A stretch of 64,000 nt of DNA from UBA1724 sp051884615 (GCA_051884615.1 JBJEVT010000030.1:62001-126000), one strand, 5' to 3'. Shown: positions 50,317 through 59,547, counted from the stretch's first letter. Notes: generated by a model from the sequence alone, not told the origin. Program-made: numbers and translations.

Positions 50317-52491
50317 TCAAAGGGCGCTTTGGGGGCGCCTTCGGGGAAGGAGCATGGGCAGGGTGAGGAGGGCGAGGAGGGCAAGGACGGGCCATTTCCG
50401 GGGGCGGTTCCACTCCCGCTGGCATTGGGTTCGCATTGCCGGATCCAGGCGAAGATACTTCAGGTTGTCGTAGGCGATGGCCTGGGGCTGGAAATTATGG
50501 AGCCAGGGATGGACCAGAGCCAGGTTCCGGGGATGGAAATCCCACACCGCCGGGGCGTCCCGTGCCAGGATTTCCGTGGCCTGCCGGATGAGCGCCAGGC
50601 GTCCCGGGGAATCCTCCATGGTCTCCAGCGCCTGGAAGCAGCGGTCGTAGTCCGGATTGCTGTAGTTGGCGTAGTTTGGGCCGTGGTGTTCCACATGGCC
50701 ATTCTGGCTGGCGAAGAGCATGAGGAAATTCTCCGGATCGGGATAGTCGGCCACCCAGCCGCGTCCGTAGAGGAATTGCCAATTTCCCTGGGAGATCCGC
50801 TGGCGGGAGCGGTTCAGGTCGAAGCCCCGTTCCTCCAGCCGGATGCCCAGCCGCCCCAGATGATCCTGGAGCCAGCGGAACCGGGACTTGAAATCGGGCT
50901 GTCCGGCCGCCGCATGATCCAGATGGAGAACCAGGGGATTGCCGGTTTCCTGGTCCACTCCCCCGGGATAGCCGGCCTGTGCCAGGCGTTGCCGGGCGGT
51001 CTCCAGATTCAGGCGCAAGGAGCGCTGTCCGTCCCACTGGTTGACAAAGTGGTTCATGCCCTCCGGGGGATTGGCGGCGCCGAAGATGCCCGGGGGGATG
51101 ATGCCCTGGGCGGGCACTCCGTTGCCGTTGCGGAAGATCTGGATGAACTGGGGGGAGTCCAGGGCGATGGAGATGGCCTGGCGAAGGAGGCGCTGGCGTT
51201 CTCCCAGGCCGCCCACCACGGGGTCCCGGAAATTGAAGGCGTAGTAGTAGGTGATGGGGGGGACGGAGGTGGTCATGGAGATGCCCCGCCGCGCCATTTC
51301 AGGGGAGAGTCCCAGTTCCCCGCCGCCCGGAGGCAGGGAGAGCGCCTGGTCGAACATATCGGCGGGCAGCCCGGAGAAGTCGTAGTATCCCTGGGTGAAT
51401 TTGGTCCAGGCGGGGAGGGATTCGGGTTCCCAGTGGAAGACCACCTGGTCCAGGAAAGGGAGTGGCTTGCCGGCGTCCTGGAGTCTGCCCTCCCGGGCGT
51501 CCTCCGGGGTGCCTTCGCCGGGATAGCGGAAGTCGTGGTAGAGGGGATTTCGTTCCAGGACGATGCGGAAATTGAGGTCGCACTCCTTCAGGAGGAAGGG
51601 GCCGCAGCCCACCGGCCAATTCGCGAAGCGGAGCCCCGCCTCCCGCGCCTCGGGGCGTTGGAAGAACGCCAGCGCCTCCCGGGGCACCGGGGCGAAGTAG
51701 TGCATGGTGAGCCAATAGAGGAATTGGGGATATTTCCGGGAGAGGACGTATTTGAAGGTGTGGCGGTCCAGAATCTGGATGGCGGGGCAGGGAATCCGGG
51801 TGTAGTCGGGCAGGCTGGGGGAAGCCTCCAGCTCCTGGGGGGATTCCCCCGCCTCCCTGCGCTTCTGGTCCAGAAGCTGGATTTCCCGCGCCACTGCCTG
51901 CCGGGTCTCCTCCAGTCCCAGGAGGAAGGTGCCCAGCTGGGCGAAGACGGTGCAGCCGGAACGGGGATCGCAGAGACGCGCCAGAGAAGTCTGGAAATCC
52001 TGGGCAGTCACCTCCCGGGAGGCCACGGGCCCGAAGTCCCAGGGGGTCCGGGGGCGCTCCGTCAGGGGAAGGGAGCGGGAATCAAAGCAGGGATGGGGCT
52101 GATAGGCGATGCCGGGACGCAGACGCAGGGTGTATTCCGTGCGCGCCACCTGCTCCGGCGGGGGATCCCCCTCCAGCACCCTGCCCTCCTTGTCGTAGAA
52201 GACGGGGACGGGGAGCTCCTCCAGGAGCATGGGAATCAGGGTGTAGGGGCGCTTCAGATAATGGTAGGCAAGGGGCGCCTCCACCACATTGTCCAGGATG
52301 GCGAACTCGTGGGTGTAGTTGGAGGCGGCGGGGTCCAGGGAGCGGATTTCCGCCGTGATGGTGGTGAAGAGAGTGTTTCCGGCGGCGATGCCATCCTCCC
52401 AGGGATTGTTGTCGCAAGTCTGGAGGAGGACCAGGGCGCCTGCCCAGACCAGCGCCGCCAGCAGATAGTTTTTCCAGGGGAGTCGCCTCAT
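50317..52491 (-). CDS. Extracellular peptide-binding protein with a C-terminal membrane helix
   Basis: The 724-residue protein belongs to the family 5 extracellular solute-binding proteins (SBP_bac_5), the OppA/YejA type. It has the pattern LRPGIAYQPHPCF, TYYYAFNFRDPVVGGLGERQRLLRQAISIALD and GWVADYPDPENFLMLF. The N-terminus is a signal anchor or peptide (KNYLLAALVWAGALVLLQ); the Cys in LLQTC does not fit a lipobox well. Unusually, a second hydrophobic helix at the extreme C-terminus (WPVLALLALLTLPMLLP) is followed by basic residues, so the protein is probably anchored at its tail. It is 3 nt downstream of mutL. Confidence 0.88.
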   Translation of the reverse strand: MRRLPWKNYLLAALVWAGALVLLQTCDNNPWEDGIAAGNTLFTTITAEIRSLDPAASNYTHEFAILDNVVEAPLAYHYLKRPYTLIPMLLEELPVPVFYDKEGRVLEGDPPPEQVARTEYTLRLRPGIAYQPHPCFDSRSLPLTERPRTPWDFGPVASREVTAQDFQTSLARLCDPRSGCTVFAQLGTFLLGLEETRQAVAREIQLLDQKRREAGESPQELEASPSLPDYTRIPCPAIQILDRHTFKYVLSRKYPQFLYWLTMHYFAPVPREALAFFQRPEAREAGLRFANWPVGCGPFLLKECDLNFRIVLERNPLYHDFRYPGEGTPEDAREGRLQDAGKPLPFLDQVVFHWEPESLPAWTKFTQGYYDFSGLPADMFDQALSLPPGGGELGLSPEMARRGISMTTSVPPITYYYAFNFRDPVVGGLGERQRLLRQAISIALDSPQFIQIFRNGNGVPAQGIIPPGIFGAANPPEGMNHFVNQWDGQRSLRLNLETARQRLAQAGYPGGVDQETGNPLVLHLDHAAAGQPDFKSRFRWLQDHLGRLGIRLEERGFDLNRSRQRISQGNWQFLYGRGWVADYPDPENFLMLFASQNGHVEHHGPNYANYSNPDYDRCFQALETMEDSPGRLALIRQATEILARDAPAVWDFHPRNLALVHPWLHNFQPQAIAYDNLKYLRLDPAMRTQCQREWNRPRKWPVLALLALLTLPMLLPRRRPQSAL

Positions 52492-52494
52492 GGT

Positions 52495-54336
52495 TCAGCT
52501 GCGGAAGCGCTTGCCCAGCTCCGAATAGGTGATGTGGACCATGGTGGGCTGGCCCGCCGGATCCGCATAGGGCATCTCGCAACGCATCAACTCCTCCAGC
52601 AGCAGGCGCTGTCCCTCGGGAGGAAGGGGACCCTTCCGGGAGATGCCATGGCGGCTGGCAAGCTGTGCCAGATGCATGGCGCTCTGCCGGTTGGTGACGC
52701 TCTCCTGGCGGAGATCCGTCAGAATGTCCCGGATGGTGTTCTCCAGGGCACAGTCCGGCAGATTCTGGGGGACGGCGGTCACCAGGAAGGTGTGGGCGCC
52801 GAATTCCTCGATGACGAAGCCCAGGGAGCGGAAATAAGGCGCCTCCCGCGCCAGCAGGCGGGATTCGTCCGGCGCCAGATGGAGCGTGACGGGCATGAGA
52901 AGAGGTTGGAGACAGGCTTTCTCCCCCTGGCGCAGATTCTTCAGCAGCCGCTCGAAGAGAATCCGCTGGCTGGCGCCACGGATGCCGACCACCACCAGTC
53001 CGGAATCACTCTCCGCCAGAAGATAGTCCGCTCCCAGGGGACCCAGCAGGCGAACCTGCACGGGGGAGACGCCCCCCGCAAAGGACGCATCCTCGGGGGA
53101 ATCCCCGGGAGCCTGGGCGGGCTTCTCCGGCGCATCCCGGGTGTCCATGGGAAGGCTCACCGCATAGTTTCGCCGCAGGGGCTCCTGGGAGGGGCATGGC
53201 GGCGGGAGGGGTTCGGGAGCGTGAACCGGGACGGGGGGAGGCTCCGGCGGCGGGGCGGGTTCGGGCGTGGTGTCCACCAGAGTGGGCCGGGCGGCGGGAG
53301 GCTGGGGAGGGCGTTCCCAGGGATTGGGCTCCACAGAATCCGGCAGCGCCAGCCCCCGGAGGGCCTGGCGCAGAGCCGCCGACACCACCCGGGAGACCCG
53401 CATGGGCTCCCGGAAACGCACCTCCCGTTTGGTGGGATGGACATTCACATCCACCCGGTCTGGAGGCAAATCCACATAGAGCACCACGCCGGGATAGCGT
53501 CCCTTGAGCACCAGGGTGTCATAGGCTTCCCGGATGGCGAAATAGATGGTCTCGGCGCTGGCGGAGCGGCCGTTGACGATGATGCGCTGCTCTCGCCGGC
53601 TGGACCGGGTGAAGCCGGGCTTGGCGATGAAGCCGTACACATGGACGCCCTCCTCCTGGTATTCCACGGGGAGCATGGCGGCGAAGGCGTCCTTGCCCAC
53701 CAGCATCTCCACCCGGGGGGCGATGTCCTGTGCGGCGGGGGCGCGGAAGACGGTGCGCCCGTTCTGAATGAGCTCGAAGGCGATCTGGGGGCGGGTCAAA
53801 GCCAGCATCAGCACCATCTCCTGGATGAAATCGTCCTCCGTGGCGGGGGATTTCAGGAATTTTCGCCGTGCGGGGAGATTGCCGAAGAGCCACTGGACCC
53901 GGATGGAGGTCCCCGGAGCGCATCCACATTCCCGGATTTCCTGGATGGCCCCGTGGTTCACCAGGATTTCCGTGCCGGAGAGCTGTTCCGGGGGGCGGGT
54001 CTGCAGTTCGAAGCGGGAGACGGAGGAGATGGAGGGAAGGGCCTCGCCCCGGAAGCCCAGGGAGAGGATCTGGCCCACGTCTCCCTCCTGGGAGATTTTG
54101 CTGGTGGCGTGAGCCTCCAGGCAGAGCATGGCATCCTGCCGGTCCATGCCCTTGCCGTCGTCCACCACCTGAATGAGGCGTTGTCCCCCCTGTTCCGTGA
54201 GGATGCGGATGCGGGTGGCGCCGGCGTCGATGGAGTTCTCCACCAATTCCTTGATGACGGAGGCGGGGCGTTCGATGACTTCTCCCGCGGCGATGCGGCC
54301 CGCCACCTCGGCCGGCAGAATGTGGATGATTCCCAT
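52495..54336 (-). CDS. mutL: DNA mismatch repair protein MutL, lacking the endonuclease motif
   Basis: MutL couples mismatch recognition to strand removal. The N-terminal GHKL ATPase is complete: ELVENSIDAGAT, VDDGKGMDRQDAM and GFRGEALPSISS, followed by the transducer domain to about residue 330. A Pro-rich linker follows (about 340-430). The C-terminal dimerisation domain is present (YLLAESDSGLVVVG to the end), but the metal-binding DQHA(x)2E(x)4E motif of endonuclease-type MutL is replaced by VGIRGASQRILFE. The Cys-containing motifs are also changed. The start at 54336 matches the family start MGIIHILPAEVAGRIAAGEV. It lies 2 nt after hflX. Confidence 0.95.
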   Translation of the reverse strand: MGIIHILPAEVAGRIAAGEVIERPASVIKELVENSIDAGATRIRILTEQGGQRLIQVVDDGKGMDRQDAMLCLEAHATSKISQEGDVGQILSLGFRGEALPSISSVSRFELQTRPPEQLSGTEILVNHGAIQEIRECGCAPGTSIRVQWLFGNLPARRKFLKSPATEDDFIQEMVLMLALTRPQIAFELIQNGRTVFRAPAAQDIAPRVEMLVGKDAFAAMLPVEYQEEGVHVYGFIAKPGFTRSSRREQRIIVNGRSASAETIYFAIREAYDTLVLKGRYPGVVLYVDLPPDRVDVNVHPTKREVRFREPMRVSRVVSAALRQALRGLALPDSVEPNPWERPPQPPAARPTLVDTTPEPAPPPEPPPVPVHAPEPLPPPCPSQEPLRRNYAVSLPMDTRDAPEKPAQAPGDSPEDASFAGGVSPVQVRLLGPLGADYLLAESDSGLVVVGIRGASQRILFERLLKNLRQGEKACLQPLLMPVTLHLAPDESRLLAREAPYFRSLGFVIEEFGAHTFLVTAVPQNLPDCALENTIRDILTDLRQESVTNRQSAMHLAQLASRHGISRKGPLPPEGQRLLLEELMRCEMPYADPAGQPTMVHITYSELGKRFRS

Positions 54337-54338
54337 GG

Positions 54339-55652
54339 TCAGCGCCCTCCCCCTGCCACGCCTTCCTGGCGATATTGCTCCCAACGCTCCAGGTGGTTCA
54401 GAGGCACCCGCGCCACCAGGTGGATTCCGTCATCTTCGTATGCCTCCGCTTCCACAAAGCAGTATTTCCGGATCTGTCCCAGGACGCCCGGCTCCTTGTG
54501 GGGAATCCGGTAGTGGCGTTCCGGCATCAGGGCCTTCACCTGCTCCGTCAGACGCGCCACCATCCGGGTGATTCCCTCCCCCGTGAGGACGGAGACCGGC
54601 AGGGCCTCCGGAAAAGCGGAGAGCAGCTCCTGGCGACGCTCCTCCGGCACAAGATCCCATTTGTTCAATACCTGGATCACCGGCTTGGGCCCCACCCCAA
54701 TCTCCTCCAGCACCCCCGCCGTGGTGTCGTGATGCTCCAGCACCGCCGGGTCCGAGGCGTCCAGCAGCTCCAGGATGTAGTCGGCAAGACGGGTCTCCTC
54801 CAGGGTGGATTTGAAAGCGTCCACCAGAAGATGGGGCAGTTTGCGGACGAAGCCCACGGTGTCTGCCAGAAGCACCTCCTGCCCGCCGGGAAGGAGATAG
54901 CGGCGCACCGTGGGATCCAGGGTGGCGAAGAGCTTGTCCTCCACCAGCACCTCCGCCTGGGTCAGAGAACGCAGCAACGAGGATTTTCCCGCATTGGTGT
55001 ATCCCACGATGGCAACCACGGGGACGGGTTTCACCAGACGCCGCCGGCGCTGCAATTCCCGCTGGCGGCGCACCAAAGACAACTCCTCCTTCAGCATCTG
55101 GATGCGGATGCGGATGCGCCGGGCGTCCAACTCCAGCTGCTGCTCGCCCTGCATGCGCCCTCCCAGGCCGCCGCTGGCGCCGCGCTGACGGTTCAAATGC
55201 TTCCATTTCCGCACCAGGCGGGGCAATTCATAGGTCATCTGCGCCAGCTGCACCTGCAGGCAAGCCTCCCGGGTGCGGGCGCGCCCCGCGAAAATGTCCA
55301 GAATCACCTCCTGGCGGTCAATCACCGCCAGGGAGCTCATCTTCTCCCAGTTGCGTTGCTGGGAAGGTGAGAGCACGTCGTCGGTCACCACCACTTCCGC
55401 TCCCAGGCTCTTCGCCTCGTCCAGAATCTCCTGGACCTTCCCGCGCCCCAGAATAGTCCCCGGATCCGGATGGCGCAGACGGGCAATCTGACTGCCCACC
55501 ACCTCCAGCCCCTGGGTGTCCACCAGCTCCCCCAGCTCCGTCAGCAAAGAAAGGGCCTCCTGGGGGGTCTCCCCGGGATGGAGGAAACTCACCAGATACG
55601 CCTTGGGGGGAACAGGGATCAACGACTTGTCTTGACTCTCGGAGACAAACAT
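54339..55652 (-). CDS. hflX: Ribosome-associated GTPase HflX
   Basis: HflX is a GTPase that binds and splits stalled or stressed ribosomes. The 437-residue protein has the HflX N-terminal domain (ALSLLTELGELVDTQG to LGAEVVVTDDVLSPSQQRNWE) and the helical linker with QLELDARRIRIRIQMLKEEL. Its G domain carries GYTNAGKSS, DTVGFVRKLP, and LNKWDLV. The gene starts 1 nt outside a short leader containing an extended -10-like TGCTATGGT about 12 nt before the ATG, which would give a very short leader. It heads a minus-strand run with mutL and the peptide transporter. Confidence 0.95.
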   Translation of the reverse strand: MFVSESQDKSLIPVPPKAYLVSFLHPGETPQEALSLLTELGELVDTQGLEVVGSQIARLRHPDPGTILGRGKVQEILDEAKSLGAEVVVTDDVLSPSQQRNWEKMSSLAVIDRQEVILDIFAGRARTREACLQVQLAQMTYELPRLVRKWKHLNRQRGASGGLGGRMQGEQQLELDARRIRIRIQMLKEELSLVRRQRELQRRRRLVKPVPVVAIVGYTNAGKSSLLRSLTQAEVLVEDKLFATLDPTVRRYLLPGGQEVLLADTVGFVRKLPHLLVDAFKSTLEETRLADYILELLDASDPAVLEHHDTTAGVLEEIGVGPKPVIQVLNKWDLVPEERRQELLSAFPEALPVSVLTGEGITRMVARLTEQVKALMPERHYRIPHKEPGVLGQIRKYCFVEAEAYEDDGIHLVARVPLNHLERWEQYRQEGVAGGGR

Positions 55653-55750
55653 GGGCGTACCATAGCATTCCCCCAGGATTCTTGGGTCCCCGCTTAGCCC
55701 CTTCTCCCCCTATCTTTGACGCGGCATCCCCCCGGGAAAAAGGGAGGAAT

Positions 55751-56494
55751 CTAGGGATTTCCCAGATCGTAGGCGAGGTGGAGGTTCTCCTGGGTGAGGA
55801 CCTGGCCGGGGGTGCCGTCTGCCAGGATGCGTCCCCGGGCAAGGAGGAGGACGCGGTCGGCCTGTTTGCGCGCCAGTTCCAGGTCATGGGAGACAGCCAG
55901 GAGGAGTCCGTTTTCGGGAAGGGATTGTTTCAGGCGCTGGATGGCCTCCTGTGCCCAGAGCGGGTCCAGGGAGGAGGTGGGTTCGTCCAGAAGGAGGACG
56001 GGGGCTTCCCGCGCCAGCATGGCGGCAAGCTGGAGACGTTGGCGTTCGCCGCCGGAGAGTTGGCTGATCCACTGATTGGCGAGGGGCGTCAGTCCCATCT
56101 GGTCCAGGGCGTGGTCCACGGCGGCATAATCTTCCCGGGTGGGGCCGGCGAGTCGGGAGAGCCGGGGGATGCGCCCGAAAAGCGCCACTTCCCGGACGGG
56201 GAAATCCATGGCGGTGGGAAGAGACTGAAGGCAGACCCCGGCCAGGCGCGCCCGTTCCTGGGGAGGAAGGGCGTCCATGGGGATTCCCTGGATTTCCACC
56301 CTGCCCTTCCAGGGCTTCCGGAGCCCGCCCAGGATTTGGAGGAGGGTGCTTTTGCCGGCGCCATTGGCGCCCAGCAGGAAGACCGTCTCCCCGGGGGCGA
56401 AGGAGAGGGAGATGTCGCGCAGGAGGAGGCGGGAGCCATATCCGTCCTGGATTTCCCGCGCCAGGAGGGGGTGGGGGGCTGTGGCGTGGGTCAT
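55751..56494 (-). CDS. ABC transporter ATPase, FecE/BtuD type
   Basis: The 247-residue ATPase energises a metal-chelate or cobalamin importer. The Walker A motif is GANGAGKST near residue 43. The signature LSGGERQRLQLA, Walker B VLLLDEPTSSLDP and switch AVSHDLELA are all present, with the family spacing. It overlaps the permease gene upstream by 4 nt (ATGA), and is the last gene of the four-gene unit. The substrate cannot be separated between haem, ferric siderophore and vitamin B12. No TonB-dependent receptor is nearby. Confidence 0.9.
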   Translation of the reverse strand: MTHATAPHPLLAREIQDGYGSRLLLRDISLSFAPGETVFLLGANGAGKSTLLQILGGLRKPWKGRVEIQGIPMDALPPQERARLAGVCLQSLPTAMDFPVREVALFGRIPRLSRLAGPTREDYAAVDHALDQMGLTPLANQWISQLSGGERQRLQLAAMLAREAPVLLLDEPTSSLDPLWAQEAIQRLKQSLPENGLLLAVSHDLELARKQADRVLLLARGRILADGTPGQVLTQENLHLAYDLGNP

Positions 56495-57435
56495 AGGGGC
56501 CTCCTGCGGCGCAGGGCAGCCAAGAGGAAGATGCCGCCCGCCAGGGAGGTGAGCACCCCCACCGGAAGGGGACGGACCGGATCCGCCACTTTGGCAATGA
56601 GATCGCAGAGCTGGAGGAAGGCGCCGCCCCCCAGCAGGATGGGCAGCAGGCTCTTCCGGGCGTCTCCCCCCAGGATTCTCCGGAGTCCCTGGGGCACCAG
56701 GAGTCCCACGAAGGAAATGATGCCCATGGAGGAGACGCACAGGGCAACCAGCAGGGCCGCCAGGGGGAGAAGGGTGAGGCGAATACGGGCGGGGGGAATG
56801 CCCAGGCTCCGTGCCCAGCTGTCCCCCAGGGCAAGGGCGTTCAGGGCGTTGCCCCAGAAGAGGACCAGGAGGGAGATGGCCAGGAGGGAGGCGGCCAGAA
56901 GTCCCAGGGACAGGGGCGGGACAGCCTGGAGATCCCCCAGCATCCACCAGGTGACGCCTGCCACCTGGGTGCTGTTGGCGCGGGAGAGGAGGCACAACAG
57001 TGCGCCGGAAAGGAGGGCGCCCCCCACGATGCCGTGGAGAAGCAGTCCCTCGGGGGAGGCGCTCTCCCGGCGGCCCAGTCCCAGGGTCAGGAGGAGGGCG
57101 CCGGCGCCCCCCAGGAAGGCGCCCAGGGAGATCCAGGGGGAGAGGAGCGGGCCTCCCAGGAGGAGACAGCAGGCGGCGCCCAGGGCGGCGCCTTGGGAGA
57201 CTCCCAGGAGATAGGCGTCCGCCAGGGGATTGCGGAAGAGGGTTTGGAAGAGGAAGCCCGCCAGCGCCAGGGCGGCGCCCCCCAGGAAGCCCGCCAGCAC
57301 TCGACAGAGGCGATAGGAGAAGAGGATGCCCCGGGGCCAGGAGAGTCCCCCCTCTCCCAGACAGAGTCCCAGGATGCCCAGGAGCAGGCAGGTTCCGGCC
57401 AGGAGCCGGGAAAGTGTTCCGGCGTGGTCTTTCAT
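56491..57435 (-). CDS. ABC transporter permease, FecCD/BtuC type
   Basis: The 314-residue polytopic permease has about 8-10 hydrophobic segments. Family landmarks are the RVLAGFLGGAALALAGFLFQTLFRNPLADAYLLGVS segment near the N-terminus, SMGIISFVGLLVPQGLRRILGGD, the loop that contacts the ATPase, and the final PLPVGVLTSLAGGIFLL. It is somewhat shorter than the usual 330-350. It is coupled by 4-nt ATGA overlaps both to the substrate-binding gene upstream and to the ATPase downstream. Confidence 0.92.
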   Translation of the reverse strand: MKDHAGTLSRLLAGTCLLLGILGLCLGEGGLSWPRGILFSYRLCRVLAGFLGGAALALAGFLFQTLFRNPLADAYLLGVSQGAALGAACCLLLGGPLLSPWISLGAFLGGAGALLLTLGLGRRESASPEGLLLHGIVGGALLSGALLCLLSRANSTQVAGVTWWMLGDLQAVPPLSLGLLAASLLAISLLVLFWGNALNALALGDSWARSLGIPPARIRLTLLPLAALLVALCVSSMGIISFVGLLVPQGLRRILGGDARKSLLPILLGGGAFLQLCDLIAKVADPVRPLPVGVLTSLAGGIFLLAALRRRRPL

Positions 57436-58271
57436 GGCATCAGCTCCCGTAGAAGCGTCACTCCCTCCGTCCAGCGCGGGCCGGGCCGGAAGAGGAGATC
57501 CTCCTGGGGGAAGAGGCGCATTTTTCCCTTCAGCGCCTCCAGGATGCCTCCCGGGGCGTCCAGGGTTTCCTGGTGGAAGACCCAGAGGCAATCCAGCTGG
57601 CAGGAGAGGAGCCATTCGGCGCCGGGGGTGAAATAGCCCTGGCGTCCCTGGAAATCCATGGTGGAGCCGGCCAGGCGCAGCAATTCATGGCAGAAGGTGC
57701 CCTCCCCCGCCACCATGGGGGGATGTTCCCAGATCAGCGCCATGGCCCGGCGGGGCGCGGGGGGATTTTTCTTCAGAGACTCCAGAAAATCCAGGATGCG
57801 CTGCCGTTCCCGTTGGGCCTCCCGGGGGCGGGAGAGGAGTTCCCCCATGCGCTCCACCATGGCGAGATACTCCTCCACATTGCGGCAGGGGAAAATCTCC
57901 ACCCCGATCCCCTGGGCCTCCAGGGCCTTGGCGATGGCGGGATTCACCAGGTCGTTGCTCACCACCGCCCGGGGATGGGCCGCCAGAATCTTCTCCAGGG
58001 ACGGCAGGGCGAAGTCCCCCATCACCGGGAGGGAGAGGGCCTGGGGAGGGGCGTCGCAAGCGGAGGAGCGTCCCGCCATCCTCTCCCCGCCTCCCAGGAA
58101 ATAGGCCAGTTCCGTGAGGGCGGGAGAGAGGGAGACGATGCCGCCGGCTGCGCTCTCCCGGGGCGTCGTCTCCGCAGGGGGCTCTCCCCGGAGGGGGGCA
58201 GCCAGGAGCAGGAGAACGAGGGCGAGGAGAGCGCGGGATGGGGAGGCAGCGGCGAACATGGCGCGGGTCAC
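57432..58271 (-). CDS. Substrate-binding protein, FecB/BtuF type
   Basis: The 279-residue protein has a signal peptide (SRALLALVLLLLAAPLRG) and the helical-backbone binding-protein fold: GGIVSLSPALTELAYFLGGGERMAGRSSACDAP, the core PSLEKILAAHPRAVVSND, and FQGRQGYFTPGAEWLL. This is the periplasmic receptor of the importer. The start at 58271 gives an ATGA overlap with the upstream pseudopilin gene, while an ATG at 58259 would also keep the signal peptide. The ligand is unknown: a vitamin B12 or iron-chelate compound by family. Confidence 0.87.
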   Translation of the reverse strand: MTRAMFAAASPSRALLALVLLLLAAPLRGEPPAETTPRESAAGGIVSLSPALTELAYFLGGGERMAGRSSACDAPPQALSLPVMGDFALPSLEKILAAHPRAVVSNDLVNPAIAKALEAQGIGVEIFPCRNVEEYLAMVERMGELLSRPREAQRERQRILDFLESLKKNPPAPRRAMALIWEHPPMVAGEGTFCHELLRLAGSTMDFQGRQGYFTPGAEWLLSCQLDCLWVFHQETLDAPGGILEALKGKMRLFPQEDLLFRPGPRWTEGVTLLRELMP

Positions 58272-59056
58272 GGCTCCTGCCAGAGGGGATCGTAGGCCCG
58301 GTTGTCCTCGGAGAGGAACCCGGTGCGTTTGCCGTCGCCGGCCTCGCCCACCACATGGAGGTGCTTCACGTCCTCGGCATGTCCGTCGGTGAAGACCGCC
58401 ACGGCGGTGGTGTCATGGCGGAAATCCGCCGTGCCGTATGCCCGGAGGGAACCGTAGCCCTTCTCCTGGACGGGGGCGCGGAGATAGCTGGTCACCTCGT
58501 AGACTCCGGTGTAGCTGTCCTTGTATCCCGCGTCGGAGAGGAGCGCCACCTGGGTGGGGCGCAGCACCTGGGTGGTGCGGTAGGGGCCCGGGGCGACGGA
58601 GTTGTAGACATCCTCGCCCAGGCATTCGTTGTAGCCGTATCCGGCGAAGCGCGTGGTGTAGCTCTGGGTGTATCCGGAGGCCTCGGGGCACTGGTAGAGC
58701 TTGTTGTCCGCTCCGCTTTCCCCGGTGCCGTCTCCTCCCAGCCCGAGGGCGAGATAGCCGGGTTTGGTCATCTGCCAGGATTCGTCGTATCCGGCGTCCC
58801 ATCCCCCGTCATAGCGCACCAGGGGGCAGAAATAGTCGTCGTTTCCCATGGCGTAGAGGAGGTGATAGAGTCCCAGTTGCCGTAGATTGTTCACGCAAGC
58901 CACCTTTCGGGCGCGTCCCCTGGCTTTGGAGAGGGCCGGAAGGAGCATGGCCGCCAGGATGGCGATGATGGCGATGACCACCAGCAGTTCGATGAGGGTG
59001 AAAGAGCGGGGATGGGCCTCCGGCTGTCGCCGTGCCCGGGAATTTTGCAGTATCAT
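58268..59056 (-). CDS. Type II-secretion-like pseudopilin, in an operon with an importer
   Basis: The 262-residue protein has the prepilin cleavage/methylation signature SFTLIELLVVIAIIAIL, in which cleavage precedes Phe. It continues AAMLLPALSKARGRARKVACVNNLRQLGLY, a sequence block typical of Lentisphaerota and Planctomycetota. The C-terminal region has the RHDTTAVAVFTDGHAED motif (RH...DGH) seen in the DUF1559-like group. The ATG at 59056 is chosen because AGGAG lies 9 nt upstream; a TTG nine bases earlier is less likely. Its stop overlaps the binding-protein start by 4 nt. Confidence 0.9.
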   Translation of the reverse strand: MILQNSRARRQPEAHPRSFTLIELLVVIAIIAILAAMLLPALSKARGRARKVACVNNLRQLGLYHLLYAMGNDDYFCPLVRYDGGWDAGYDESWQMTKPGYLALGLGGDGTGESGADNKLYQCPEASGYTQSYTTRFAGYGYNECLGEDVYNSVAPGPYRTTQVLRPTQVALLSDAGYKDSYTGVYEVTSYLRAPVQEKGYGSLRAYGTADFRHDTTAVAVFTDGHAEDVKHLHVVGEAGDGKRTGFLSEDNRAYDPLWQEP

Positions 59057-59442
59057 GGTGTACAACTCCTTCCTGCGTGACGTGCACAGGGGATACTCCT
59101 CCGGAGCGATGCCCCGGAAGATGGGGAATACTCGAAACAGAATCTCCTCCGCGCGTCAGGAAAAGGGAGGGACGGGGACCGGTCAGAGTCCGCCCCGAAG
59201 GCCACGGCCTTTGCCATCGGCAAGAAAGATGTTCTGTTCCACCGGGATCCGACTATAACGGTTGCACGACAGCCACGGATTTTCACCGAGATTCACCGGC
59301 AATGCTCCATTTCCTCCCCGAAAATGACAGAAGTTGCCATCAGGGGAGAGAACGGGACACGGGGATACTATATCTGTATACGGGAAGTCGGAGGGAGCCC
59401 GTCGGGGATTTGCCCCGCCAGGGGGCTTCCCGGGGAATCCAC
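59057..59442. promoter_or_regulatory. Leader region with two TATAGT boxes (minus strand)
   Basis: This stretch has no gene I can support. On the minus strand TATAGT occurs at 59257-59252 and 59372-59367, about 200 and 310 nt before the downstream pseudopilin start. Both could be -10 boxes for the pseudopilin-importer unit and would give it a long leader. No -35 box or recognisable riboswitch was found. Confidence 0.35.
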
Positions 59443-59475
59443 AAAAAAACCCGAGGTCCAATATGGTTCCTCGGG
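59443..59475 (-). terminator. Rho-independent terminator after the frameshifted pseudopilin
   Basis: On the minus strand CCCGAGG (59475-59469) pairs with CCTCGGG (59456-59450) around a 12-nt loop and is followed by seven T (59449-59443). It lies about 73 nt past the stop codon at 59548 and separates the two pseudopilin transcripts. Confidence 0.88.
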
Positions 59476-59547
59476 GGGGGATTCTGCCAGGAAGAGGAAA
59501 GGAGGGAAAGTAAACTCCCTGGCAGAGGGGTTGGCGGCGCCGAAAGG

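Noticed and set aside
49180..54513. A 1777-residue plus-strand open frame across the peptide transporter and mutL region
   Set aside because: It is antisense to convincing genes (oppB, oppA, mutL), rich in Gly/Glu/Gln/His with no domain motifs, and results from the scarcity of stop codons in GC-rich DNA.
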